Origin: an uncultured Victivallales bacterium | Lineage (GTDB): Bacteria; Verrucomicrobiota; Lentisphaeria; Oligosphaerales; JAFGRS01 | Direction: 5' to 3' | Length of the DNA stretch: 8,134 nt | Assembly (NCBI GenBank): GCA_903834675.1 | Contig: CAILKC010000362.1 | Coordinates: 1-8,134, forward strand | In this document: positions 1 through 6,531 of the stretch, piece after piece | Layout: every line of letters starts with the position of its first letter | Numbering within the stretch: position 1 is the first letter of the stretch | The notes under the pieces: generated by a model | The model's input: only the letters and a program-made list of their open reading frames with translations | Databases searched by the model: none | Told to the model about the DNA's origin: nothing | Made by a program: the position numbers and the translations under genes

Positions 1-198
1 CACGCAGGGCCGCCCTCCAGGCGATCGGGCGCGTCCCGGCCGGATCGGAATGGGAACCGCGTCAACAAGTCTCATTCCGGTATGTCCGGCCGCAGCCGGG
101 GGCTGGGCTGAACCCTGAACTCGGAACTCGCCCGCGCTTGCAGGCCGTCGTCCGCAAGCTATAGTTTCCGTCCACGTGGTTTTTCCAGGCCGCTTTGA
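1..198. other. left flank without a certain gene
   Basis: No convincing gene lies here. One + frame is open from base 3 to a TAG at 162-164, uses mostly G/C third positions and could be the C-terminal 53 residues of a gene entering from the left, but I do not recognise its product. The other two + frames are open for about 110 bases too, so openness means little at this base composition. A short minus-strand frame from an ATG at 75 also runs off the edge. DNA structure seen: an inverted repeat of GGAATGGGA (47-55) with TCTCATTCC (70-78, one G-T pair), a CCGGC/GCCGG hairpin with a CGCA loop (86-99), and a GCTTGC/GCAAGC pair (136-141, 154-159). None has a T-run, so none is a clear intrinsic terminator. 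Confidence 0.4.
138..165 (+). promoter_or_regulatory. candidate sigma70-like promoter for the DksA-family gene
   Basis: A TATAGT hexamer (160-165, five of six matches to TATAAT) lies 16 bases after TTGCAG (138-143), which matches the -35 box only in its TTG. Transcription would begin near 172, about 65 bases before the preferred ATG at 238, and could serve the gene and perhaps lspA-miaA downstream. The weak -35 keeps this tentative. The element overlaps the 13-base repeat at 149-161. Confidence 0.35.
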
Positions 199-237
199 GT
201 GTCGATGTCCGCAGACGAAGATAGGAGACTTGCCTCT

Positions 238-666
238 ATGCGTAAGTGCCGCCAGGAGGCCGCCGATACGTTCACCGCTGAACGTGCCGAAGAGTTCCGT
301 GAGATGCTGCTCAAAGAGCGCGATTCGCTGGTAAGGCAGATCAAGAGTCTGTCGGCTGCATCGCTGACCTCCAGTCGCCAGGCAGGAGAGGAACTTGCGG
401 ATGTAGGGAGTGACGACTTTATCCGCGAGACGGAACTCCATCTGATGAGTGAAGAGGGGCGTCGGTTGACGCTCATCAACGTCGCTATCGAAAACTTGGA
501 CGATGGCAATTACGGGACCTGCGTGGATTGCTCCAAGCCCATCTCGGTGGGGCGCCTCAAGGCCAAGCCCTACGCGCGCCTCTGCATCGACTGCAAGATG
601 TTGCGCGAGGCAAACGACGGGGCTGCGCCGGAAGGCGTTGAAGATACCGAACCCGTGGAAGAGTAG
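238..666 (+). CDS. DksA/TraR-family C4 zinc-finger transcriptional regulator
   Basis: Proteins of this family bind RNA polymerase in its secondary channel and tune promoters, often with ppGpp. The frame opens at a GTG at 199. I prefer the ATG at 238 because AGGAG (223-227) sits 10 bases before it, giving 142 residues; ATG 205 is the other option. Counted from the GTG, residues 25-100 are charged and helical, as expected of the coiled-coil arm, and the acidic tip is present as ELADVGSDDF (66-74). The zinc finger is complete: Cys108 and Cys111 in CVDC, then Cys129 and Cys132 in CIDC, followed by a short acidic tail. A 99-base gap separates it from lspA on the same strand. Family assignment is firm. 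Whether it is the true global DksA or a smaller TraR-like paralogue cannot be told, so no symbol is given. Confidence 0.9.
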   Translation: MRKCRQEAADTFTAERAEEFREMLLKERDSLVRQIKSLSAASLTSSRQAGEELADVGSDDFIRETELHLMSEEGRRLTLINVAIENLDDGNYGTCVDCSKPISVGRLKAKPYARLCIDCKMLREANDGAAPEGVEDTEPVEE

Positions 667-765
667 GTTCGGGGCCATGCAGGCGCGCTGACGCCAGCAC
701 CAGGCGGCGGCTGCGGCGCGGCCTGTGCAGGGCAGGGGGGCCACATCTTGGCGGAGGCGCGGGCT

Positions 766-1323
766 ATGAGAACGTCCCCATGTGGCCGGTCGCATTGGCT
801 GCGTTTCTGGCGACTACCGCTTTTGCTCGGTCTCATCGTGTTGGCTTTGGATCAGGCGACCAAACTGCTGATCCTGCGGCACTGGCCACTTGGAGTCCAG
901 CGGCAGATCATACCCGGCCTCTTCTCCCTGGTCCACTGCCGTAACCCCGGCGCTGCCTGGAGCCTGTTTGCCGATTACACCGAAATCCTGGCTGCCCTTT
1001 CGGCCGTCGTTCTGGTAGCCCTGGTGGTCTGTTTCGACCGCCTGGTGGAGGATTTTCCTGAGCGTGCCGTGGCTCTTGGCGTCGTCTTCGGGGGCATCGC
1101 AGGTAACCTGATCGACCGGGTTGCTTACGGCGAAGTCGTTGATTTTCTGCTCTTCTACTGGCGCGCTTTTCAGTGGCCGGTCTTCAACATCGCCGATAGT
1201 GCCATCTCCTGCGGCGTCACCGTCTTCGTCCTGTCGTCGTTCTTCCGCCGACCGCCAGACGAGAGGGGCACACCGGCGGCGGTGGCGGCCTCCGAGAGTC
1301 CATCAGCACCGTCCTCCCCATGA
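766..1323 (+). CDS. lspA: lipoprotein signal peptidase (signal peptidase II)
   Basis: This inner-membrane aspartic protease cleaves prolipoprotein signal peptides before the lipid-modified Cys. The frame can start at a TTG (748), but ATG 766 has GGAGG at 753-757, eight bases upstream, and gives 185 residues. Numbered from the TTG, the family motifs appear in order: DQATK (35-39), NPGAAWS (66-72), GGIAGNLIDR (115-124), GEVVDF (128-133) and FNIADSAIS (146-154). The catalytic dyad is Asp132 and Asp150, 18 apart, against 19 in the Pseudomonas enzyme as I recall it. Four hydrophobic segments (about 23-42, 78-96, 106-122 and 147-166) fit the known topology. The last 25 residues are a Pro/Ala/Ser-rich tail without a recognised role. 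The stop overlaps the miaA start as ATGA, so the two are probably translated in a coupled way. Confidence 0.97.
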   Translation: MRTSPCGRSHWLRFWRLPLLLGLIVLALDQATKLLILRHWPLGVQRQIIPGLFSLVHCRNPGAAWSLFADYTEILAALSAVVLVALVVCFDRLVEDFPERAVALGVVFGGIAGNLIDRVAYGEVVDFLLFYWRAFQWPVFNIADSAISCGVTVFVLSSFFRRPPDERGTPAAVAASESPSAPSSP

Positions 1324-2303
1324 CCTCCGAGCATCTCGCTGTGCTGGGCCCGACCTGTTCTTGGAAGAGCGCTGTCGCTATCCTGGCGGCAGAACACCTG
1401 CACGGGGAGATCCTCAATTGCGACTCCATGCAGGTCTACCGCGGCATGGATATCGGCACCGCTAAGCCCGGCTTGGAGGAACGCTCCCGCGTCCGGCATC
1501 ACCTGGTCGACTGCCTGGCGATGGAGGCCCCCTGCGACGCTGCCATCTATGCAGCCATGGCCGAACCCATCCTTACGGACCTTGAACGCCGAGGGGCCAG
1601 AGCGGTGCTTGTCGGGGGCACTGGGATGTATGCCCGCACCCTCATCTACGGCCTCGAACTCTTGCCCGCGGACCGGACGCTGTCCGCTGACCTGATGCGT
1701 ATCCTGGCGACCCCGGGTGGTCGCGAAACCCTCATCCGTGAACTCGAGACGCGCTCTGGAGACCTGCCGCTGCCCAGGGATGTCCTCGAAAACCCACGAC
1801 GGCTCCTGCGGGCGGTCGAGGTCACCCGACTGACCGGCTTCACCCCCTGGCAATGGCGTCGCCAACCGTCGCCCCCACCACGCCACCCGTTCCGGCAGTA
1901 CATCCTCATGCCCGACCTGAAAATCCTCCAAGAACGCATTGCCATCCGAACCACCGCCATGTTGCGCGCCGGCTGGATTGACGAAGCCAGAGTCCTGCTT
2001 GCCCAGGGACTGCTCACGACGCCCACCGCCCGTCAGGCCTTGGGTTACCGCGACATCGCCGCATTCCTGGGCAGTTCGGCGACGTCCCTGACGGACCTTC
2101 ACCAACGACTGACGCAGCTTACGGTCAAGTACGCCCGCCGCCAACGAACCTGGTTCCGCCACCAGCATCCCGGCGCAGTGGTCGTCGCCATCCACAGAGA
2201 CACCACGCCAGAAGAGATCGCTAATCTCATCCTTCACCACCACCAAGACTGCCAAAACCTGCCAACTGGACAAAATCACGTTCTTCAACTATCCATCTCG
2301 TGA
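1320..2303 (+). CDS. miaA: tRNA dimethylallyltransferase (MiaA), with an unusual P-loop
   Basis: MiaA transfers a dimethylallyl group to N6 of A37 in tRNAs that read codons beginning with U. The 327-residue product has the expected blocks: a P-loop region GPTCSWKS (10-17), DSMQVYRGMDIGTAKP (35-50, containing the catalytic-type Asp35), VGGTGMY (98-104), RRLLRAVEV (160-168), QALGYRD (239-245) and RRQRTWFR (273-280). The start is fixed by the ATGA overlap with lspA; no clear ribosome-binding site precedes it, which suits translational coupling. The oddity is Trp15, where nearly all P-loops have Gly just before the Lys (GxxxxGK[ST]). All other motifs are intact, so this looks like a functional gene with one strange residue. 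The tail after about residue 300 is His/Gln-rich and its DNA is less GC-rich than the rest. Family assignment is firm; activity is less sure. Confidence 0.95.
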   Translation: MTSEHLAVLGPTCSWKSAVAILAAEHLHGEILNCDSMQVYRGMDIGTAKPGLEERSRVRHHLVDCLAMEAPCDAAIYAAMAEPILTDLERRGARAVLVGGTGMYARTLIYGLELLPADRTLSADLMRILATPGGRETLIRELETRSGDLPLPRDVLENPRRLLRAVEVTRLTGFTPWQWRRQPSPPPRHPFRQYILMPDLKILQERIAIRTTAMLRAGWIDEARVLLAQGLLTTPTARQALGYRDIAAFLGSSATSLTDLHQRLTQLTVKYARRQRTWFRHQHPGAVVVAIHRDTTPEEIANLILHHHQDCQNLPTGQNHVLQLSIS

Positions 2304-2348
2304 ACGTTTCGCATTTGACGTCCACCGCGCGGTATGCCCTTAGGTAAA

Positions 2349-2364
2349 CATAATATATATTATG
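2349..2364. promoter_or_regulatory. 16-bp perfect AT palindrome, candidate operator or promoter of the MFS gene
   Basis: CATAATATATATTATG reads the same on both strands and stands out sharply in GC-rich surroundings. It sits in the 132-base gap between miaA and the transporter, with its right end 71 bases before the preferred transporter start. Its TAATAT and TATTAT hexamers could be a -10 box, but no well-spaced -35 box precedes them; the TTGACG at 2315-2320 is about 30 bases too far upstream. A dimeric regulator site overlapping a promoter is the simplest reading. The palindrome itself is certain; its function is inferred. Confidence 0.45.
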
Positions 2365-2435
2365 CGACACGCCGTTGTTCGGCCTCCGTTTGCCAGGACG
2401 GACAGGCACGTCGCTCACAACCGGTAGTCCAGCCT

Positions 2436-3686
2436 ATGTCACGCCTTAGCCGCATCGCGGTTCTGCTCTGCATCGGCGGAGTGTACTTCATGTCGTTCTT
2501 CCAGCGCGTAGCAGTGCCCGGCACCGTCTTCGACGAGATCCAGTCGGAGTTTCAGCTTTCGGCCAGCGGGGTCGCGGGGTTGGGCACCGTATACCTCTAT
2601 CTCTATGGTGGACTGCAGCCCCTGGCGGGTATTCTGTCGGACAGTTGGGGGGCCGGCCGCACGATCCTAGTCAGCGGCTTGCTGCTGACTGTGGGTGCCC
2701 TTGCCTTTCCCTGCGCTGGGTCGGTCACCTTGCTGTATCTGACGCGGGCGCTCGTGGGCATCGGCGCGGCCATGGTCTACGTCAGCATGACCAAGGAGGT
2801 GGATGAGCTGTTCGACGAACGGGATTTCCCGCTGTTTGTGGGCCTCGGGGTCGTGCTGGGGTACTCTGGCGGGCTCTTTGCCACCTATCCCTTGGCGCGC
2901 CTGGTTCAAGGCCAGGGCTGGCGGCCGGCGCTGTTCGAGGTAGGCATCGCCTGCTTCCTGTTCTGGAGCGCGGCGGCGTTGCTGTTGCGACGGACGGGGC
3001 GGCTTGGCCGACGGACCCACATTGGCTTTGGCGGTTGGGTGAAGGTGGTACTGCGCAACCCCGGCTTTGTGACCCTGACCGCCTCGGGGACGATCAACTT
3101 CTCGATCTACTTCCTGCTGCAGGCCACCCTCGGCAAGAAGTTTCTGCAAGATACCTGCGGCGTGCCTTCATCCGAGGCCGCCGCCTTCACCTTCACCATG
3201 ATGCTCGTCTGCATGACCGGCGTTCTTCTGGGCGGACTTCTGGGCCGACATACCGGCAGGCGCAGGCCCTTCATGCTCTGCGCCTCGCTGCTGACCCTGA
3301 CCGCCGCCTCGCTGCTGCTTCTGGGCGTGGTGAACTCCCTGCCGCGCGGCTACTTCCTGGCCTGCTACACCCTGCTTGCCATCGCCTCTTCCTTCTCGGT
3401 CATCTACACGACCGCGGCCAAGGAACTGAATCCACGGGAAGCTGCGGGGACCTCGATCGGCCTGCTCAATGCTGGCGCCTATCTCGGGGTGGCGCTGCTG
3501 ACCTCGGCCGTGGGGTTCATCCTGGATGCCTATGCCGACCAAGCCGTCAAGACCGCCACCGCGGTGCTCTACCCGCGCCAGGCTTACCGCGCCGTGTTTG
3601 GCCTGTGCGTGGCGCTGGCCGCCGTCTCCTGCGCTTGCGCCTGGAGCTTCCGCGAACGCGCCGCCGATCCCGCGCTCAGAGGATGA
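2436..3686 (+). CDS. major facilitator superfamily (MFS) transporter
   Basis: A 416-residue polytopic membrane protein with about twelve hydrophobic segments in two halves, split by a basic loop near residues 184-206 (RRTGRLGRRTH). The loop-2/3 signature of the superfamily is seen as GILSDSWGAGR (65-75), after a Tyr-rich second segment (YLYLYGG, 53-59). Residues 104-120 (RALVGIGAAMVYVSMTK) match the fourth segment of organic-anion or sugar-phosphate type members. The frame extends back to an ATG at 2334, but that start would put the AT palindrome inside the coding region and add 34 unlikely residues. ATG 2436 places the first membrane segment near the N terminus as usual, although its ribosome-binding site is weak. 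The gene follows the housekeeping genes in direction, but its content and its facing neighbours suggest uptake of a sugar-derived compound. The substrate cannot be read from sequence. Its last 11 bases overlap the 3' end of the opposing flavoprotein gene. Confidence 0.9.
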   Translation: MSRLSRIAVLLCIGGVYFMSFFQRVAVPGTVFDEIQSEFQLSASGVAGLGTVYLYLYGGLQPLAGILSDSWGAGRTILVSGLLLTVGALAFPCAGSVTLLYLTRALVGIGAAMVYVSMTKEVDELFDERDFPLFVGLGVVLGYSGGLFATYPLARLVQGQGWRPALFEVGIACFLFWSAAALLLRRTGRLGRRTHIGFGGWVKVVLRNPGFVTLTASGTINFSIYFLLQATLGKKFLQDTCGVPSSEAAAFTFTMMLVCMTGVLLGGLLGRHTGRRRPFMLCASLLTLTAASLLLLGVVNSLPRGYFLACYTLLAIASSFSVIYTTAAKELNPREAAGTSIGLLNAGAYLGVALLTSAVGFILDAYADQAVKTATAVLYPRQAYRAVFGLCVALAAVSCACAWSFRERAADPALRG

Positions 3687-5046
3687 TCGCTCCCAGCTCG
3701 GCCAGAGTGGACCGCAGGCGTTCTACCGGCACCTCACCGACCGGACAGCCCGCCCGCTGCGCCAGTACCGCCGCCACGCCCACCGCTTCGCCCGTCTGAT
3801 TGCAGTTGACCATCACACGGACGGCTCCGTAGGCGCCGCGATCCGCATCCATGAGCCGCCCGGCCACGAGCAGGTTGAAAGAGCCGCGGGGCACCAGCGA
3901 CCGGTAGGGAATCTGGTAGAAGGTCGGGTCAACCTCCCGCGGCGCGCGCCAGCGACTGGCGACGCCGGGAGCGCCGGGGGCATGGTAGATTTCGCTGCCG
4001 TCCAAGTGGCGAAAAGTCAGCCCGGCGCGGTCGCTGTGATGCACGTCGACCCGGTAGCTGCCATTGGCGATCGCATCCGGGAAACGCACCCCTTCGAGCA
4101 CCTCCATCTCAGTCAGGGTATGCAGGCACTCGGCATGGCGAGTTTCGCGGATCCCGATGTAGGCGGGAAGCGCAATGAGGGACACGGCCTCGCCCCCGGC
4201 GAAGTGATCGTGCAGGATGTCGCGCATGGCCCGCACCTGTCGGCGGCCTTCGATCTCGGCCCGGGTAAGCTGGTCGGCGTCGCTGCAGTCGGCGTGGTGT
4301 ATCCGGGTGCCGGCGACCATGGTCGCGTCGGGCACTCCGGTCACGCCTACCGACCACAAGAAGCCCTGCTTGAGCGCGCCCGGAAAACGCACATCGTGGA
4401 CCGCCGCGCCGAGGCTGAAGCCGGGGTTGGCGCGGGCTACGGCCTCGATGCCATGGATCAGGGCGCAGGTGGTTGGCGGCTGCACGTCGCCCAGCCTCCG
4501 GCTCGGCAGGCCGGCACGAGCCAGCAGATCGCCATCCCCGGAAGCATCAATGAAGATGGAAGCCCGGATCGCCCGTCGGCCAGTCTTGTCCTCGATAATG
4601 GCCGCCGTGATGCGGCCGGCCTCGACCACCGGCTGCACAAAACGCGTATGCAGGAAGGGCCGGAGACGCGGCTGGGCGACGATCATGGCATCCAGCTCGA
4701 TCGCCAGTTCCGCCGTGTTCAACGTGGCGTACTTGCTGGGGTCGTTCGCGTGCAGCACCGCGGCGCCGCGCCGCGCCAAGCTTTCGATGACCTTACTGGT
4801 CAACCCGCCGATGATACCCAGCCGACCCAGCGTATCGAAACGCGAATGCCAGATGCTGACCAGCCCCGCCGTGGCCACGCCCCCGAAGAAGCCATTGTTC
4901 TCGATCAGCGCCACGCTGGCGCCCAGCTCCGCGGCCCGCAGTGCGGCAAAAACGCCCGTGCAACTGCCGCCCACCACACAGACATCGCACTCGTGGATCA
5001 CCGGCACCGTGCGGGCCGGCTCGTGGATTTGCGGGTTCATCGCCAT
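3676..5046 (-). CDS. FAD-dependent oxidoreductase (FAD_oxidored family, PF12831-like)
   Basis: A flavoprotein of a family common beside polysaccharide-degrading genes, usually without a known substrate. Numbered from an upstream ATG at 5061, it has an N-terminal Rossmann fold DVCVVGGSCTG (26-36) ending in the acidic residue Glu54 that would bind the FAD ribose. These follow: GGVAT (60-64), IDASGDGDLLARAG (171-184), GIRETRH (303-309) and a C-terminal FAD-contacting block from NLLVAGR (396-402) through NCNQTGEAVGVAAVL (419-433). I prefer the ATG at 5046 because GGGAG lies eight bases before it, giving 456 residues; the 5061 start has no such signal. There is no signal peptide, so it is probably cytoplasmic. 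It is the last gene of the minus-strand group, 92 bases after the glycosidase. The reaction is unknown; oxidation of a sugar or cyclic polyol is a guess from context. Confidence 0.9.
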   Translation of the reverse strand: MAMNPQIHEPARTVPVIHECDVCVVGGSCTGVFAALRAAELGASVALIENNGFFGGVATAGLVSIWHSRFDTLGRLGIIGGLTSKVIESLARRGAAVLHANDPSKYATLNTAELAIELDAMIVAQPRLRPFLHTRFVQPVVEAGRITAAIIEDKTGRRAIRASIFIDASGDGDLLARAGLPSRRLGDVQPPTTCALIHGIEAVARANPGFSLGAAVHDVRFPGALKQGFLWSVGVTGVPDATMVAGTRIHHADCSDADQLTRAEIEGRRQVRAMRDILHDHFAGGEAVSLIALPAYIGIRETRHAECLHTLTEMEVLEGVRFPDAIANGSYRVDVHHSDRAGLTFRHLDGSEIYHAPGAPGVASRWRAPREVDPTFYQIPYRSLVPRGSFNLLVAGRLMDADRGAYGAVRVMVNCNQTGEAVGVAAVLAQRAGCPVGEVPVERLRSTLAELGAIIL

Positions 5047-5138
5047 CTTGAGCGCTCCCATGAAAGACTGCTGATTACTCGGTCACGCACGATCGCGGCG
5101 CCTACGGACGCCCCTCGTCCCGGCGACGCTCTGCCCCC

Positions 5139-6446
5139 CTACCCTTTGAGCACGACCACGGCTCGGAGGTCAGATGCGGCCGCCCCAGCATCCTGGTTGC
5201 GGCAAAGAAGCTTGATGAACGCCGGCCCGCTGGGGACGGCAAACGTCTGCCGCGCCTGGCCCGTTCCGTTCACCCGCAGGTCCCAGGAGACCGCGGCAGT
5301 TGTATCGAAGGCCATCCCGTCGGCACTGCCGCGCACCTCCACGCTGAGCCCGGCCGAGGCCACGGGAGCCTGGAACTCGACGGTCAGCGCGGCCGACCGG
5401 ATGTGCTCCAGGCTGACCGGCGGGCAGCTGGCCAGCTCGGTACAGCCGCCCGGACCCAACTCCGGCAGCGTCAGCACCGGCAGACGGATGCTGAAGGGCC
5501 GCTGGAAGGCCAGAATCTGCACGCCAATGTCCTCGACGTTGTCCCGTTCGGCAGTGCAGTAGCGCAAGGTGTGGTAGCAGTAGATCAGCGGCGGCTCGAT
5601 CAGGGTATGTACCTCCGCCATCGCCGCCGTGTTCGGCGAGCGTTCGCGCGGCGCCACCGGGTTGGCGGCATGCTTGGTGAAGTGTAGGCCGTCCGTACTC
5701 CAGGCGTAGCCGATGCTCTCTTGCGACAGAATCCGAGTCGGGTGCAGCTTGGCGGCGCCGTAGAAGACGTGATACAGGCCATCGCGGTAGAGGACCTCCG
5801 ACTCAGAGTAGCCGCCGTCGTCCCAGGCACCCCACTCCCCCGGACGCAGCACCGGATTGCCGCCGTGCGGGGTCCAAGGCCCCTGCGGCGCGGGCGCCGT
5901 GGCCAGTGATAGCGGCCCATAGTCTGGACCCGTCTCACCGATGGGATGTTCGGTGTACAGCCGGTAGCCGCCGTCAACCTTCACCACGCTGCCCACATAG
6001 CCAAAGTGCGCCAGCAGCGGATTGTCGGCATGCTTCGCCCACGGCCCCAGCGGCGTGGGCGCCGTGGCCAGGCCGATACCCCACTTGCCGCCGTAGGCCG
6101 AGTACCACATGTAGTAGCGGTCCGCGTGTTCTTTATGCACGAAGGCGCAGGCCACGTGGGTGCCCTCCCAGCCGCCCTCCGCTCCCAGGTCAAGGATGGG
6201 ATTGCCCGCGTAGCGCGTCCACGGCCCCAGTGGGTGTTTCGCCGTGGCCACGCCCAGCCTATAGCCCTGCCGCGGCCAGCGCCGCGGGTCCTGCGGCCGA
6301 CCGTGGTAGTAGAGGTAGTACGTATCCCCGTCCTTGAAGACGTCACAGGCCTCGATGAGGCACTCGTCCCAGGCCCCGGGGCCACCGCGACCCAGGATGG
6401 GATTCGGACCGGGTATCTGGATGAGATGGGTGAATGGCGTGCTCAT
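5139..6446 (-). CDS. five-bladed beta-propeller glycosidase-like protein (GH43/GH117/GH130-type fold)
   Basis: A 435-residue protein whose first 320 residues hold five spaced repeats: GPNPIL (13-18), GPWTRYAGNPIL (74-85), GPWAKHADNPLL (134-145), GPWTPHGGNPVL (189-200) and LHFTKHAANPV (254-264). This 'GPW..h..NP' pattern, with a YY.YY or YY.WY strand before it, is the hallmark of the five-bladed propeller glycosidase and phosphorylase clans. Acidic residues at pocket positions include Asp27 and Glu28 (GAWDE), Glu94 (WEGT), Asp209-Asp210 and Glu215-Glu217. I cannot tell which are catalytic, nor whether it hydrolyses or phosphorolyses. Residues 325-435 form a separate strand-rich region, perhaps a carbohydrate-binding or lid domain. 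There is no signal peptide. The ATG at 6446 is preceded only by a weak purine stretch. It lies 85 bases after the SGNH gene, probably in one transcript. Confidence 0.83.
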   Translation of the reverse strand: MSTPFTHLIQIPGPNPILGRGGPGAWDECLIEACDVFKDGDTYYLYYHGRPQDPRRWPRQGYRLGVATAKHPLGPWTRYAGNPILDLGAEGGWEGTHVACAFVHKEHADRYYMWYSAYGGKWGIGLATAPTPLGPWAKHADNPLLAHFGYVGSVVKVDGGYRLYTEHPIGETGPDYGPLSLATAPAPQGPWTPHGGNPVLRPGEWGAWDDGGYSESEVLYRDGLYHVFYGAAKLHPTRILSQESIGYAWSTDGLHFTKHAANPVAPRERSPNTAAMAEVHTLIEPPLIYCYHTLRYCTAERDNVEDIGVQILAFQRPFSIRLPVLTLPELGPGGCTELASCPPVSLEHIRSAALTVEFQAPVASAGLSVEVRGSADGMAFDTTAAVSWDLRVNGTGQARQTFAVPSGPAFIKLLCRNQDAGAAASDLRAVVVLKG

Positions 6447-6499
6447 CGGTTCATGCCTGTCTTGGCAGCCTTCGGGGTTTCAGCTACCGTCTTTTCGAA

Positions 6500-6511
6500 C
6501 CGCCGCGGCGG
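6500..6511. repeat. 12-bp perfect GC palindrome between the SGNH and glycosidase genes
   Basis: CCGCCGCGGCGG lies in the 85-base gap between the two minus-strand genes. With the next two bases (AC) it forms a 14-base word that recurs at 8105-8118 inside a longer palindrome. No T-run follows on the minus strand, so it is not a standard terminator. It may be a processing or attenuation hairpin between cistrons, or one copy of a dispersed palindrome. Confidence 0.45.
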
Positions 6512-6531
6512 ACTCTGGCCGTCGGGCTCAA

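Noticed and set aside
3..164. C-terminal end of a gene entering from the left
   Set aside because: The frame is open with good third-position bias, but other frames are open too and the product is not recognisable. It is described only as flank.
1170..2288. A 372-codon open frame on the minus strand
   Set aside because: It is antisense to lspA and miaA, whose motifs are unmistakable.
2334..2435. N-terminal extension of the MFS protein from ATG 2334
   Set aside because: It would place the AT palindrome in coding sequence and add 34 residues unlike MFS N termini.
3526..5562. A 678-codon open frame on the + strand
   Set aside because: It lies antisense to the flavoprotein and part of the glycosidase. 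Its translation shows no domain, while the minus-strand frames show full family motifs. Long shadow frames are common in GC-rich DNA.
6495..6515. Intrinsic terminator between the SGNH and glycosidase genes
   Set aside because: There is a palindrome but no T-run on the minus strand, and the genes look co-transcribed.
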